This document shows, piece by piece, positions 41,449 to 50,333 of a stretch of DNA of 64,000 nucleotides. Position numbers and translations under genes: made by a program. A model generated the notes under the pieces. It did no database searches and was not told the DNA's origin. It saw nothing but the letters and a program-made list of their open reading frames with translations. Origin of the DNA: RGIG8748 sp045646525 (GTDB taxonomy: Bacteria; Bacillota; Clostridia; UMGS1810); contig JAZRKX010000007.1 in NCBI GenBank assembly GCA_045646525.1, positions 1-64,000 of the forward strand, in the 5' to 3' direction. Positions within the stretch are counted from its first letter, which is position 1, and each line of letters opens with the position of its first letter.

Positions 41449-42495
41449 ATGAATGTTTCGGAAAGCAAATATATAGAAAAGCTTGTAAAACTCTTGTATG
41501 CGGCATTTGCCGTTCTGGCGGTCATGTTTGTATTGCCGAGGATTGTGCCTTGCCTTTTGCCGTTCTTTTTTGCATGGATAATTGCACTTATAATAAAGCC
41601 CTTTGTAAGCCTTTTTGAGAAGATAAGGGTAAATAAGCGCATAGCGGTTATTCTCTCTATGCTTGTGGTGTTGGGCTTGCTTTCGTGGTTGTTGTATTTT
41701 ATATCCAGAGCGGCAGTAAACGAGTTGCGCATTTTTGCGGGCATGCTCGGAAATACAAGAGACGGAATACCCCTTTTTGTATGGAATTTTATAGATTCCC
41801 TGCCAAAGCATGTCCAAAATGTTGTTACAGACTTTCTGGAAAACTACGATATGTCTGCAACTGAGTTTATGATGCCTGCCATTACATCGGCACTTCCTAA
41901 GCTTGGCGGTGTTGCGGGTAAGCTTCCCAGCGTGTTTGTATTTACTGTTGTATTTCTTATGGCAATATACTTCTTCAGCTATGATGAAAAGGGTTTAAGA
42001 CAGGAACTTAAGAAATTCATTTCCGAAAAGAACATAGAACATTTAAGGAAAATCCGCACCGTTATGGGCAAGGCATTTGGCGGATATGTAAAGGCACAGC
42101 TTATTATAATGGCTGTGGTATTTACGATACTTCTTACAGGCTTTGTTATACTGGATGTAAAGCTTGCATTTTTGCTTGCGTTTATAATAAGTCTTTTAGA
42201 TGCGATTCCCGTTTTGGGAACGGGCATGATTTTAAATCCCATGGCAATAATCTATCTTATACAGGGCGATTATGTAAGGGCAATAGGATTTGTGGCTATG
42301 TATGTGATAATCCTTTTCGTAAGGAATTTTTTGGAGCCGAGAGTGCTGAGTGTACAGCTTGGAATGCATCCTATAATAACTCTTGTATCAATGTATGCAG
42401 GACTTAAGCTAATCGGCGTAATAGGTATGATAATAGGACCTCTTACGGCGCTTGTTATTATAAGCTTTATCAAAATGAACAGGGAGGGTGTGTAA
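41449..42495 (+). CDS. ytvI: AI-2E-family / sporulation integral membrane protein YtvI
   Basis: A 348-residue membrane protein with about seven to eight hydrophobic helices of the AI-2E transporter family. An amphipathic central stretch (about 85-165) and the C-terminal DAIPVLGTGMILNPMAIIYLIQGDY and EPRVLSVQLGMHPIITLVSMYAGLKLIGVIGMIIGPL motifs are characteristic. Clostridial members of this group are annotated as the sporulation protein YtvI. Its exact substrate is unknown. It follows apgM by 14 nt and is followed by the response regulator after 1 nt, so these genes are probably co-transcribed. The presence of YtvI suggests a spore former. Confidence 0.82.
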   Translation: MNVSESKYIEKLVKLLYAAFAVLAVMFVLPRIVPCLLPFFFAWIIALIIKPFVSLFEKIRVNKRIAVILSMLVVLGLLSWLLYFISRAAVNELRIFAGMLGNTRDGIPLFVWNFIDSLPKHVQNVVTDFLENYDMSATEFMMPAITSALPKLGGVAGKLPSVFVFTVVFLMAIYFFSYDEKGLRQELKKFISEKNIEHLRKIRTVMGKAFGGYVKAQLIIMAVVFTILLTGFVILDVKLAFLLAFIISLLDAIPVLGTGMILNPMAIIYLIQGDYVRAIGFVAMYVIILFVRNFLEPRVLSVQLGMHPIITLVSMYAGLKLIGVIGMIIGPLTALVIISFIKMNREGV

Positions 42496-42496
42496 T

Positions 42497-43183
42497 ATGG
42501 CTTCGGGTAATACTGTAGTAATTGTAGATGATGATAAGAACATATGCGAGCTTATAAGACTCTATCTTACCAAGGAGGGCTACGAGGTAAAGTGTGCCTT
42601 TGACGGAAATACGGCACTTTCTCTTATAGAAAAAACCAAGCCTGCCGCCGCAATACTGGATATTATGCTTCCAGGTACAGACGGCATAGAGGTACTTAAA
42701 AAAATACGCCGTTTCAGTAAGATGCCTGTAATCATGCTTACTGCAAAGGGCGAAACCATAGACAAGGTACTTGGTCTCGAGCTTGGCGCAGACGACTATA
42801 TTGTAAAACCGTTTGAGCCAAAGGAACTTGTTGCAAGATTAAGGGCAGTTTTAAGAAGAGCCGATAACGCTGATGCCGACTCCGACGAGGTGTCCTTTGA
42901 CAAACTCTCTATAAACATGAGCACATACGAGCTTAAGATAGATGGAAAAGTTACGGAGATTCCTCCCAAGGAGCTTGAACTTCTTAACTATCTTTGTGTG
43001 CATCCCAATAAGGTATTTACCCGTGACCAGCTTCTCGACGAGGTGTGGGGCTATGAGTATTTCGGCGATTCGCGTACCGTGGATGTGCATGTAAAGCGCC
43101 TCAGAGAAAAGGTGGAGGGCGTAAGCGAAAAGTGGTCGCTCAAGACCGTATGGGGAGTGGGCTACAAGTTTGAGGTGAGGTAG
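42497..43183 (+). CDS. OmpR/PhoB-family response regulator
   Basis: A 228-residue regulator. The receiver domain (4-117) has the acidic pair VDDDKN (near 10-12), the phosphorylatable Asp54 in AAILDIMLPGTDG, the Thr in MLTAKG and the Lys in IVKPFEP. The C-terminal winged helix (about 130-225) contains LTPPEL-like IPPKELELLNYLCVHPNKVFTRDQLLDEVWGYEYFGDSRTVDVHVKRLREK. ATG 42497 is chosen because GGGAGGG lies 8 nt upstream; GTG 42488 is within that SD zone. The histidine kinase begins 1 nt after the stop. The downstream htrA suggests an envelope-stress system (inference). Confidence 0.94.
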   Translation: MASGNTVVIVDDDKNICELIRLYLTKEGYEVKCAFDGNTALSLIEKTKPAAAILDIMLPGTDGIEVLKKIRRFSKMPVIMLTAKGETIDKVLGLELGADDYIVKPFEPKELVARLRAVLRRADNADADSDEVSFDKLSINMSTYELKIDGKVTEIPPKELELLNYLCVHPNKVFTRDQLLDEVWGYEYFGDSRTVDVHVKRLREKVEGVSEKWSLKTVWGVGYKFEVR

Positions 43184-43184
43184 T

Positions 43185-44603
43185 TTGAAGAAAAGTATCA
43201 TAGCTACTCTTGTATTGTGGAGTACCCTGCTTATAGGGGTAGTGTTTGTGAGTGTGATTTTTTATTTTACATCATATATAGAGAATTTCGCCATAACGCA
43301 AAAGGCGGACATCCTTTTAAAGAATGTAGCCTATGTGGAAACCATAAGCCACTATTACCTTACAAATCAGAATGCCGAAAACGATGTGAGATTTCAGGAA
43401 GCTATAGATTTTGTAAGCGGTACTACGGAGACGGCGGTTGCCGTGTTCGACAACAACGGCATGATAATTATATCCTCGGGTCAAAAGACGGCAAGGGATG
43501 AATTTGTCATGGTTTCCAAAAATGTTTCATCCTCTGTTTCGGAGGGGAAAAACTTCATTTCCATGAATGTATACAAGGACCAGTTTGGCGATAACTATCT
43601 TACCGTTGCATCACCGCTCGATACAGACGGCGAAATTTACGGCGGGGTTATGTTCAATCAGAGAATACCCGAGATAAAGAGCGTGTACGGCTTTGTGGCA
43701 AACAGGATTTTGTATGTAATTATACTTGTTATGCTGCTTTCTGTCATTATGTTCGGCTTTTTATCCATCAAGGTCACAAGCCCTGTGAGAAGAATAAGTG
43801 CGGCAGTTAAGGAATTTTCCAAGGGTAATTTTAAAAAGCGGGTGGATTATTCTTCGGACAATGAACTCGGAGAGCTTGCAAAAAACATAAATGACATGGC
43901 ATCCTCTCTTGATAATCTCGAAAAATTAAGGAAAGGCTTCATATCCGATGTAACGCACGAGCTTAGAACACCTCTTACCACCATATCGGGCTTTGTGGGC
44001 GGTATAATGGACGGCACAATACCCGAGGAAAATCACAGGGAATATCTTGAGGTAGTGCTTTCGGAAAGCAAGAGACTTTCAAGACTTATTACAAATCTTG
44101 TACAGGTTACAAAGATGGAAAACGGCGAAATAAAGCCGCAGAGAACCAATTTTGATATAAATGAGCTTGTATGTCAGACGCTTCTTAAATTCGAGATGAT
44201 GATAACGCCAAAGAATATAGATGTTTCTATAAATATTCCCGAGGACAGAGTGATTGTTAATGCCGATAAGGACAGTATAAGTCAGGTGCTTATAAATCTT
44301 ATAAACAATGCCGTTAAGTTTACCCCCGAGGGCGGAAGACTTGCCATTGATGTAAGTATAATAAAATCCAAAGTTCATATTTCGGTGGAAAACTCGGGAC
44401 AGGGAATAGACGAAAATGAACTTAAATATATATGGGACAGATTTTACAAGAGTGACAAGTCGCGCGGAGAGGACAGAACAGGCATGGGACTCGGACTGTA
44501 CATCGCAAAGCGCATAATGGACATGCACAAAGAACAAATCCGTGTAACAAGTGCCAAGGGTGAGAATACTGTATTTACATTTACTCTTCCTTTGGCAGAA
44601 TAA
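43185..44603 (+). CDS. Membrane sensor histidine kinase
   Basis: A 472-residue kinase paired with the preceding regulator. A first transmembrane helix (about 5-28), an extracellular Cache/PAS-like sensor of about 135 residues (VAVFDNNGMIIISSG, LTVASPLDTDGEIYGGVMF) and a second helix (about 168-192) are followed by HAMP (RRISAAVKEFSKGNFKKRV). The H box FISDVTHELRTPLTTISGF has His near 252. The N box (VLINLINNAVKFTPEGG), the F/G1 region (WDRFYKSDKSRGEDRTGMGLGLYIAKRI) and the G2 box complete the ATPase domain. The start is TTG, with GAGGTGAGG 5 nt upstream. Confidence 0.95.
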   Translation: MKKSIIATLVLWSTLLIGVVFVSVIFYFTSYIENFAITQKADILLKNVAYVETISHYYLTNQNAENDVRFQEAIDFVSGTTETAVAVFDNNGMIIISSGQKTARDEFVMVSKNVSSSVSEGKNFISMNVYKDQFGDNYLTVASPLDTDGEIYGGVMFNQRIPEIKSVYGFVANRILYVIILVMLLSVIMFGFLSIKVTSPVRRISAAVKEFSKGNFKKRVDYSSDNELGELAKNINDMASSLDNLEKLRKGFISDVTHELRTPLTTISGFVGGIMDGTIPEENHREYLEVVLSESKRLSRLITNLVQVTKMENGEIKPQRTNFDINELVCQTLLKFEMMITPKNIDVSINIPEDRVIVNADKDSISQVLINLINNAVKFTPEGGRLAIDVSIIKSKVHISVENSGQGIDENELKYIWDRFYKSDKSRGEDRTGMGLGLYIAKRIMDMHKEQIRVTSAKGENTVFTFTLPLAE

Positions 44604-44691
44604 AAAAATTTTATTTTTTACACTTTATTCATAGTTTATTAAAAAAACTGTGGTATCCTATACATGTAATATTCCGAAAGGAGTTTTTGAT

Positions 44692-46107
44692 ATGAATGAA
44701 TACAAATGGTTTAAAGACGATTTTGAAAATGATTTAAAAGGTCCATATTCTTCTGAAGCTCATAAGGATTTTACCTCATCCTCCGAGGAAAATTCCGAGT
44801 CGGGCACAGGGGAAGAGCAGAACTTTTCCTACGAGGCTCAAAACGAGAGTGCGCAAGCCTATGATTACAATACTTCGGGAACACACTATGAGGATTACAC
44901 TGCAAAAAGCGAGAGTGACAATTTTTACAATACTACCGTAAAGCACAAAAAAGCCAAAAAAAAGGTAAGCGTGTTTGCACTTGTTGCGGCAGTGGTTTTA
45001 AGTATAGGTGTTTCTGCGGCGGCAAGCGTGTATCTTACCAAAGCTTTTCCCGATATAAAAGACAAGATTGCTTTAGTATCGGACAAAAATGAAGCAGATA
45101 AGACAAAGGGCGATACCCCCGGTGCCAAGGTTGTAGCACAGGCCACAGCCGATTCTGACGGCAACAAGGCCCTTACCACGCCAGAAATTGTGGACAAGGT
45201 AGGCCCTGCAGTTGTGGGTATAGTTACAAAGTCCACATCATATTACGGCTACTACGGTTTCGGCTCATCCGAACAGCAGGGAAGCGGCTCGGGTGTAATA
45301 ATAAGCAGAGACGGATATATAGTAACAAACAACCATGTTATAGAAAACGCAAACGAGGTTAATGTTATTCTCAACACAAGCGAAACCTACAAGGCAAGGG
45401 TTGTGGGCGCAGATGCCGCAACCGATGTCGCAGTAGTAAAGATAGATGCCTCCGAGCTTCCTTATGCGGTTATGGGAAAAAGCTCTGATTTAAGAGTGGG
45501 CGATACAGCCATTGCCATAGGAAACCCCTTGGGTCAGGAATTTGCAGGTACTACCACTCAGGGTATAATAAGCGGTCTTAACAGAAGCGTTACCATAGAC
45601 AATAAGCAGCTTAACCTCATACAGACAGATGCCGCCATAAACCCCGGTAATTCGGGCGGTGCGCTTGTAAATGCGTACGGACAGCTTATAGGCATAAATA
45701 CCGCCAAGATATCTTCCTCTTCTCTCGAGGGTCTTGGTTTTGCCATACCGATAGACGAGGCAAAGCCCATAATAGAAGACCTTATAAATAACGGTTATGT
45801 AAAGGGCAGACCTGTAATAGGTATAGCAGGCAGAGCGGTTACTAAGGAAGACGCCGAGGCTTACGGCCTTAAGATAGGTGTGTATGTATCGAGCATGACA
45901 CCAAACTCGCCCGCTTACATGGCAGGAGTTAAAATCGGCGATATTATAACAGAATGTGACGGTGTTAAAGTAGAAACCGTAGAAGAAATAAATAAAATAA
46001 AGAACAAAAAACAACCCGGCGATGAAATGACTATCAAGGTCTATCGTCAGGGCGAATACAAGAAAATAACATTGATACTCGGCGAAGATATGCCAAGTAT
46101 AGAGTAG
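44692..46107 (+). CDS. HtrA-like membrane serine protease with PDZ domain
   Basis: A 471-residue envelope protease and chaperone. An acidic, Ser/Tyr-rich cytoplasmic tail (1-85) precedes a single transmembrane helix (about 92-112). The trypsin-like domain has the catalytic triad: His in TNNHVIENA (near 215), Asp in DAATDVAVVKID (near 245) and Ser in NPGNSGGALVN (near 322). The C-terminal PDZ domain (about 370-465) has YVSSMTPNSPAYMAGVKIGDIITECDG. The SD is GAAAGGAG. It lies 88 nt after the histidine kinase gene with no strong terminator between, a common arrangement in which the two-component system controls htrA. Confidence 0.95.
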   Translation: MNEYKWFKDDFENDLKGPYSSEAHKDFTSSSEENSESGTGEEQNFSYEAQNESAQAYDYNTSGTHYEDYTAKSESDNFYNTTVKHKKAKKKVSVFALVAAVVLSIGVSAAASVYLTKAFPDIKDKIALVSDKNEADKTKGDTPGAKVVAQATADSDGNKALTTPEIVDKVGPAVVGIVTKSTSYYGYYGFGSSEQQGSGSGVIISRDGYIVTNNHVIENANEVNVILNTSETYKARVVGADAATDVAVVKIDASELPYAVMGKSSDLRVGDTAIAIGNPLGQEFAGTTTQGIISGLNRSVTIDNKQLNLIQTDAAINPGNSGGALVNAYGQLIGINTAKISSSSLEGLGFAIPIDEAKPIIEDLINNGYVKGRPVIGIAGRAVTKEDAEAYGLKIGVYVSSMTPNSPAYMAGVKIGDIITECDGVKVETVEEINKIKNKKQPGDEMTIKVYRQGEYKKITLILGEDMPSIE

Positions 46108-46165
46108 CTTGTTCCTGTCTGTTGGGATAGTCATGTTCCTGCAGATTTATATCCCCTTTCTTTTT

Positions 46166-46201
46166 CCTCACCTCCATAAGTGTATGGAGGTGAGGTTTTC
46201 T
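46166..46201 (+). terminator. Strong intrinsic terminator
   Basis: Perfect 12-bp stem CCTCACCTCCAT / ATGGAGGTGAGG followed by TTTTCT, just before the next promoter. Confidence 0.85.
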
Positions 46202-46202
46202 A

Positions 46203-46231
46203 TTGACAAAAGGAAGTGTTTGGTATATAAT
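46203..46231 (+). promoter_or_regulatory. Consensus promoter of the amino-acid ABC operon
   Basis: TTGACA (46203-46208), a 17-nt spacer and TATAAT (46226-46231), a perfect consensus. Confidence 0.92.
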
Positions 46232-46267
46232 TTACTAAGTCAAATAAAACTTTTGGAGGTTTTAAAA

Positions 46268-47029
46268 ATGAAAAAGATTTTATCTCTTATTCTGGTTGTA
46301 GCAATGCTTGCTACATGTGTGCTTGCTTTCACATCCTGCGGTAAGGATGATGCTGAAAAGACCGTTAAGCTTACAATGGCTACAAACGCAGAATTCCCCC
46401 CATTTGAATACCTTGAGGGTGAGGAAATCGTTGGTGCAGATGTTGATATTGCAAAGGCTCTTGCAGAAAAAATGGGCAGAGAGCTTGAAATTACAAACAT
46501 CGATTTTGATGCAGCCTTAACAGGAGCGGCAACAGGCAAATACGATGTTGCTGTAGCAGGTATCACCGCAAACGAAGACAGAAAGAAGAACATGAATTTC
46601 TCTGATGACTACTACACAGCTTCACAGGCTATAATAGTTGTTGCAGACAGTGAGATTAAGAACGCTGCAGATCTTGAGGGCAAGAAGGTTTCTTGTCAGG
46701 AGGGTACAACAGGCGAACAGTATCTTCTCGACAACGGATATGAAATCCAGTCCTACAAGACAGGTGCAGAGGCTGTAAGCGCACTTACTTCCGGCAAGGT
46801 TGATGCAGTGGTTATAGACAATGCAGTTGCAGTTGCTCTCTCAGAAAAGCAGGACGGCAAGACCATTGTTCTTGACGAGGCTCTTACAAAGGAAGCTTAT
46901 GCCATTGCTATAAAGAAGGGCAATGATGAGCTTACCGAAGAAATCAACAAAGCGCTCGCTGAACTCAAAGCAGAGGGTGTATTAAAGGAAATATTTGAAA
47001 AATACGATTTACCCTACGACGAGCAGTAA
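46268..47029 (+). CDS. Polar amino-acid ABC transporter substrate-binding lipoprotein
   Basis: A 253-residue extracellular solute-binding protein of family 3. The lipoprotein signal ends in the lipobox AFTSC (Cys near 23). The mature protein starts with the family pattern LTMATNAEFPPFEYLEGEEIVGADVDIAKALAEKMG (about 33-67), followed by AVAGITANEDRKKNMNFSDDYY and GTTGEQY. These contact the alpha-amino and carboxyl groups of ligands such as glutamine, cystine or histidine. GGAGG gives a strong SD, 9 nt before the ATG. A terminator-like hairpin follows before the permease gene, as expected if the binding protein is made in excess. Confidence 0.95.
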   Translation: MKKILSLILVVAMLATCVLAFTSCGKDDAEKTVKLTMATNAEFPPFEYLEGEEIVGADVDIAKALAEKMGRELEITNIDFDAALTGAATGKYDVAVAGITANEDRKKNMNFSDDYYTASQAIIVVADSEIKNAADLEGKKVSCQEGTTGEQYLLDNGYEIQSYKTGAEAVSALTSGKVDAVVIDNAVAVALSEKQDGKTIVLDEALTKEAYAIAIKKGNDELTEEINKALAELKAEGVLKEIFEKYDLPYDEQ

Positions 47030-47039
47030 ATAATATTTG

Positions 47040-47071
47040 AAAAGCGGCGTATGAATGCGCCGCTTTTTTTT
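47040..47071 (+). terminator. Intercistronic attenuator hairpin
   Basis: AAAAGCGGCG-TATGAATG-CGCCGCTTTT with eight T's, between the binding protein and permease genes. It probably lowers downstream expression by partial termination. Confidence 0.8.
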
Positions 47072-47086
47072 AAAGAGGTAATAGAT

Positions 47087-47782
47087 ATGAAATGGTTCAA
47101 TGATTGGATTGATACCTTGTACAACACTTTTATTGTTGACGATAGGTATATGACTTTGATACAGGGCTTCGAAAAAACGCTTATTATAACATTCGGAGCG
47201 CTTGTTATAGGTGTTATAATAGGAACTATAGTGGCTGTTGTTAAAGTATTTATTGCAGGCGACAAAAGGCTTAAGTTTGTAGATACAATCTGCAATATCT
47301 ACCTTACAGTTATTCGCGGAACTCCCGTTGTTGTGCAGCTTCTTATATCATTTTTCATTATATTTGTATCTGCCAAGGATGGCACATGGGTTGCAATGCT
47401 TACTTTTGGTATAAACTCGGGCGCATATGTTGCAGAAACCATTCGTTCGGGAATCCTGGCAATAGATAACGGTCAGATGGAAGCAGGGCGTTCGCTGGGC
47501 TTCAACAAGGTGCAGACAATGTGGCTCATTATTCTGCCGCAGGCATTTAAAAACATACTCCCTGCCATAGGAAATGAAATGATAGCGCTCTTAAAAGAAA
47601 CCTCCGTTGCAGGTTATGTTGCTGTTATCGACCTTACTAAGGCAGGCAATCAGATAAAGAACACTACATACGACCAGATAAATCCCATATTACTTGTTGC
47701 TATTGTCTATTTGGCATTGGTAATGTTTCTTACCAAATTGTTATCAATAATGGAAAGGAGATTAAGAAACAGTGAAAGATAA
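47087..47782 (+). CDS. Polar amino-acid ABC transporter permease
   Basis: A 231-residue permease of the His/Glu/Gln/Arg/opine family, with about five transmembrane helices. The conserved N-terminal entry GFEKTLIITFGALVIGVIIGT and the EAA loop EAGRSLGFNKVQTMWLIILPQAFKNILPAIGNE (about 140-173), which docks on the ATPase, are visible. ATG 47087 has AAAGAGG upstream; the frame reaches back to 47051 through the attenuator. Its 3' end overlaps the ATPase gene by 11 nt. Confidence 0.94.
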   Translation: MKWFNDWIDTLYNTFIVDDRYMTLIQGFEKTLIITFGALVIGVIIGTIVAVVKVFIAGDKRLKFVDTICNIYLTVIRGTPVVVQLLISFFIIFVSAKDGTWVAMLTFGINSGAYVAETIRSGILAIDNGQMEAGRSLGFNKVQTMWLIILPQAFKNILPAIGNEMIALLKETSVAGYVAVIDLTKAGNQIKNTTYDQINPILLVAIVYLALVMFLTKLLSIMERRLRNSER

Positions 47783-48515
47783 TATTCTCATTTCCGCTAC
47801 AGACCTCAAAAAATATTATGATGGCGGCAAAGTCAAAGCTCTCGACGGAGTTTCCATAGACTTCGAGCGTGGCAAGGTGGTTGTAGTAATAGGACCGTCG
47901 GGAAGCGGTAAATCCACGTTTCTTCGCTCATTAAATCTCTTGGAGGAGCCCACCGAGGGTGAGATAGTTGTAGACGGCGAAAATATCCTTGGTAAAAATA
48001 CCGACATAAATCTTGTAAGAAGAAAGATGGGTATGGTGTTCCAGCAGTTTAATCTTTTTCCGCATATGACGGTGCTTAAGAATCTTACTGCGGCACCCAC
48101 CAAGCTTCTTAAAATGTCCAGGGAGGAAGCCGAGAAAAAGGCTATGGAGCTTCTTGAAAGGGTAGGACTTGCCGACAGAGCAGGAGCATATCCCGCCATG
48201 CTTTCGGGCGGTCAGAAGCAGAGAGTTGCCATCGTGCGCGCTCTTATGATGAATCCCGAGGTTATGCTATTCGATGAGCCTACATCGGCTCTCGACCCCG
48301 AAATGGTAGGCGAAGTTCTGGATGTTATGAAAGAGCTTGCCGCTGAGGGCATGACAATGATAGTAGTAACACACGAAATGGGCTTTGCCCGCGAGGTTGC
48401 AGACAGAGTTGTCTTTATGGACGAGGGAAAAATTGCCGAAGACGGCACCCCCGATGAAATCTTCCAGAATCCAAAGAGCGAAAGACTCAAAAGCTTCTTT
48501 GCAAAGCTTCTTTAA
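47772..48515 (+). CDS. Polar amino-acid ABC transporter ATP-binding protein
   Basis: A 247-residue ATPase. Walker A is GPSGSGKST (near 38-46), the Q loop is VFQQFNLFPH, the signature is LSGGQKQR (near 141-148), Walker B is VMLFDEPTSALDPE, and the switch His lies in VVTHEMGFAREVADR. This is the GlnQ/HisP type. It starts at GTG inside the end of the permease gene. With the two preceding genes it forms a complete importer. Confidence 0.96.
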   Translation: MKDNILISATDLKKYYDGGKVKALDGVSIDFERGKVVVVIGPSGSGKSTFLRSLNLLEEPTEGEIVVDGENILGKNTDINLVRRKMGMVFQQFNLFPHMTVLKNLTAAPTKLLKMSREEAEKKAMELLERVGLADRAGAYPAMLSGGQKQRVAIVRALMMNPEVMLFDEPTSALDPEMVGEVLDVMKELAAEGMTMIVVTHEMGFAREVADRVVFMDEGKIAEDGTPDEIFQNPKSERLKSFFAKLL

Positions 48516-48592
48516 AAAAACTGTTGCAAATTGAGTTCGTTTGTGATAAAATACTTTTATATGAGAAAAATATGATGGAGGTGTCTTTATAG

Positions 48593-48835
48593 ATGACTAC
48601 GGTTGAAACTATTATTACAGTTATTCATGTAATTCTTTCTGTTATTCTGGTAGCAGTTGTACTGCTTCAGTCCGGTAAGTCTGCAGGTCTTTCCGGTTCT
48701 ATCGGCGGAGGTGCGGAAACATTCTTCGGCAAGAACAAAGCCGGTACTCTCGATGGTATGTTCGAAAAGGCTACAGCTGTTGTAGCAGTACTCTTTATCG
48801 TTACATCCATTACCCTTGCAATACTTGCAAAATAA
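48593..48835 (+). CDS. secG: Preprotein translocase subunit SecG
   Basis: An 80-residue protein with two transmembrane helices (about 4-24 and 57-77) and the intervening VVLLQSGKSAGLSGSIGGGAETFFGKNKA loop, which is the SecG signature. It joins SecYE in the export channel. GGAGGTG is 11 nt before the ATG. A TTGCAA box near 48524 with an AT-rich -10 suggests its own promoter. Terminator at 48851-48880. Confidence 0.95.
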   Translation: MTTVETIITVIHVILSVILVAVVLLQSGKSAGLSGSIGGGAETFFGKNKAGTLDGMFEKATAVVAVLFIVTSITLAILAK

Positions 48836-48850
48836 GAATAATTGAATTTT

Positions 48851-48880
48851 AAAAAGCCGAGGATTCGTCCTCGGCTTTTT
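48851..48880. terminator. Bidirectional terminator
   Basis: AAAAAGCCGAGGA-TTCG-TCCTCGGCTTTTT, shared by secG and the convergent ybaK gene. Confidence 0.92.
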
Positions 48881-48881
48881 G

Positions 48882-49361
48882 TTATACTGTTATATCTTCG
48901 GTTTTTGCTTTAAGGTAGTCTATAAGCTCACTTGAATTTACAAGAAGCTGACATCCTTTTATGCCTGCGCTTACGGTTATCTTATTGTGCAGGGTAACCG
49001 AGCTATCAAAGTATGTGGGGTAGCTTTTCTTCATGCCTACGGGAGAGCATCCGCCGCGTATATAGCCTGTGTTTTGAAGAAGGTCCTTTACATGAAGCAT
49101 TTCTACCTTTTTGTTGCCCGAGACAGATGCCGCTTTTTTTAAGTCGACTTCCTTTTCTACAGGTATGCACATTACTATGATTCCTGTTTTGTCGCCTTTT
49201 GCAACGAGAGTTTTGAATACTATTTCAGGGTCAAGTCCTGCATTTTTTGCAATGGTTGTTCCCGAAAGGTCGTTGTCGTCATATTCGTATTCTATTGCTT
49301 CATATGCTATTTTGGCACGGTCGAGCATACGCATTGCATTTGTTTTGGTGTTCTTTGCCAT
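48882..49361 (-). CDS. ybaK: Cys-tRNA(Pro)/Cys-tRNA deacylase YbaK
   Basis: A 159-residue trans-editing enzyme of the YbaK/EbsC group, which hydrolyses Cys mischarged onto tRNA-Pro. Features are TNAMRMLDRAKIAYEAIEYEYDD at the N-terminus, VFKTLVAKGDKTG with the catalytic Lys (near 50), and GYIRGGCSPVGMKKSYPTYFDSS (about 98-120), the family hallmark. It begins 1 nt after the stop codon of the mrp gene and is co-transcribed with it. Confidence 0.95.
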   Translation of the reverse strand: MAKNTKTNAMRMLDRAKIAYEAIEYEYDDNDLSGTTIAKNAGLDPEIVFKTLVAKGDKTGIIVMCIPVEKEVDLKKAASVSGNKKVEMLHVKDLLQNTGYIRGGCSPVGMKKSYPTYFDSSVTLHNKITVSAGIKGCQLLVNSSELIDYLKAKTEDITV

Positions 49362-49362
49362 G

Positions 49363-50184
49363 CTACATCTTCTCTATCTTAGCGGAAAGTTCATCGAGCC
49401 ACGGACCTTCAAACAGCTCTATCATGCCTGCATTCTGACCGCCGGAGAGCTTCTTGTCTATGGGAAGCTGTGCGATGGTGTCTATGCCGTGCTCTGCGGC
49501 TATTTCGTCTATATGGCTTTCGCCGTATATATAGTGGCGCTTGGAACACTCGTCACATTCAAAGTATGCCATATTTTCAACTATACCAACTATCGGTATA
49601 TTCATCATCTTTGCCATATTAACTGCCTTGGCAACTATCATGGATACAAGCTCATTGGGGGAAGTAACTATTACAATTCCGTCCACGGGGAGCGACTGAA
49701 ATACTGTAAGAGGCACATCGCCTGTTCCTGGAGGCATGTCCACATACATAAAGTCTATATCTTCCCATATAACATCTGTCCAGAACTGCTTAACCGCACC
49801 GCCTATAACGGGACCTCTCCATACTACAGGGTCGGTTTCGTTGTCGAGGAGAAGATTGATGCTCATTACATCAATGCCTGTTTTTGTGGGTACGGGAACT
49901 AAACCTCTGTCATCGGCAAAAGCCTTGGTGTGTATTCCAAAAGCCTTGGGGATTGACGGGCCTGTGATATCTGCATCGAGTATAGCGGTGTTATAACCCT
50001 TTCTCTGGGAGAGAACGGCAAGCATGGATGTGACCATGGATTTGCCCACGCCGCCTTTACCGCTTACTACGCCTATAACTTTTTTTACGTTGCTGGCAGG
50101 ATTTAAGTCTGCAAGAAGGCTTTCGGGCTTTCTTGAACTGCAATCTGCACTGCAGGAGCTGCAATCGTGTGTACATTCGCTCAT
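49363..50184 (-). CDS. mrp: Mrp/NBP35-family Fe-S cluster carrier ATPase
   Basis: A 273-residue P-loop ATPase that assembles or carries 4Fe-4S clusters. The N-terminus has a Cys-rich motif (CTHDCSSCSADC, 4-15) like that of NBP35 proteins. The deviant Walker A is VVSGKGGVGKSM (about 35-46), with DADITGPS, DMPPGTGDVPL and the C-terminal CDECSK, where the CxxC holds the bridging cluster between two subunits. ATG 50184 has TGGAGGTAA upstream; the longer frame lacks an SD. Confidence 0.94.
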   Translation of the reverse strand: MSECTHDCSSCSADCSSRKPESLLADLNPASNVKKVIGVVSGKGGVGKSMVTSMLAVLSQRKGYNTAILDADITGPSIPKAFGIHTKAFADDRGLVPVPTKTGIDVMSINLLLDNETDPVVWRGPVIGGAVKQFWTDVIWEDIDFMYVDMPPGTGDVPLTVFQSLPVDGIVIVTSPNELVSMIVAKAVNMAKMMNIPIVGIVENMAYFECDECSKRHYIYGESHIDEIAAEHGIDTIAQLPIDKKLSGGQNAGMIELFEGPWLDELSAKIEKM

Positions 50185-50266
50185 AATTATTACCTCCAAA
50201 ATTAGTACAAGATATATTTTAGCACTCATTTTGATGCGTGTCAAGAAGCGAAAAGCGCCAAAACGC

Positions 50267-50295
50267 TTGACAAAATCGCTATTTGATTATAATAT
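50267..50295 (+). promoter_or_regulatory. Promoter of glyQS
   Basis: TTGACA (50267-50272), a 17-nt spacer and TAATAT (50290-50295). No T-box structure is present in the 40-nt leader. Confidence 0.7.
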
Positions 50296-50333
50296 ATACT
50301 ATATATGTTAATTTATGAAGGTAGGTTTGTACA

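Noticed and set aside
50222..50333. T-box riboswitch upstream of glyQS
   Set aside because: The leader is only about 40 nt after the promoter, and there is no AGGGTGG-type antiterminator sequence.
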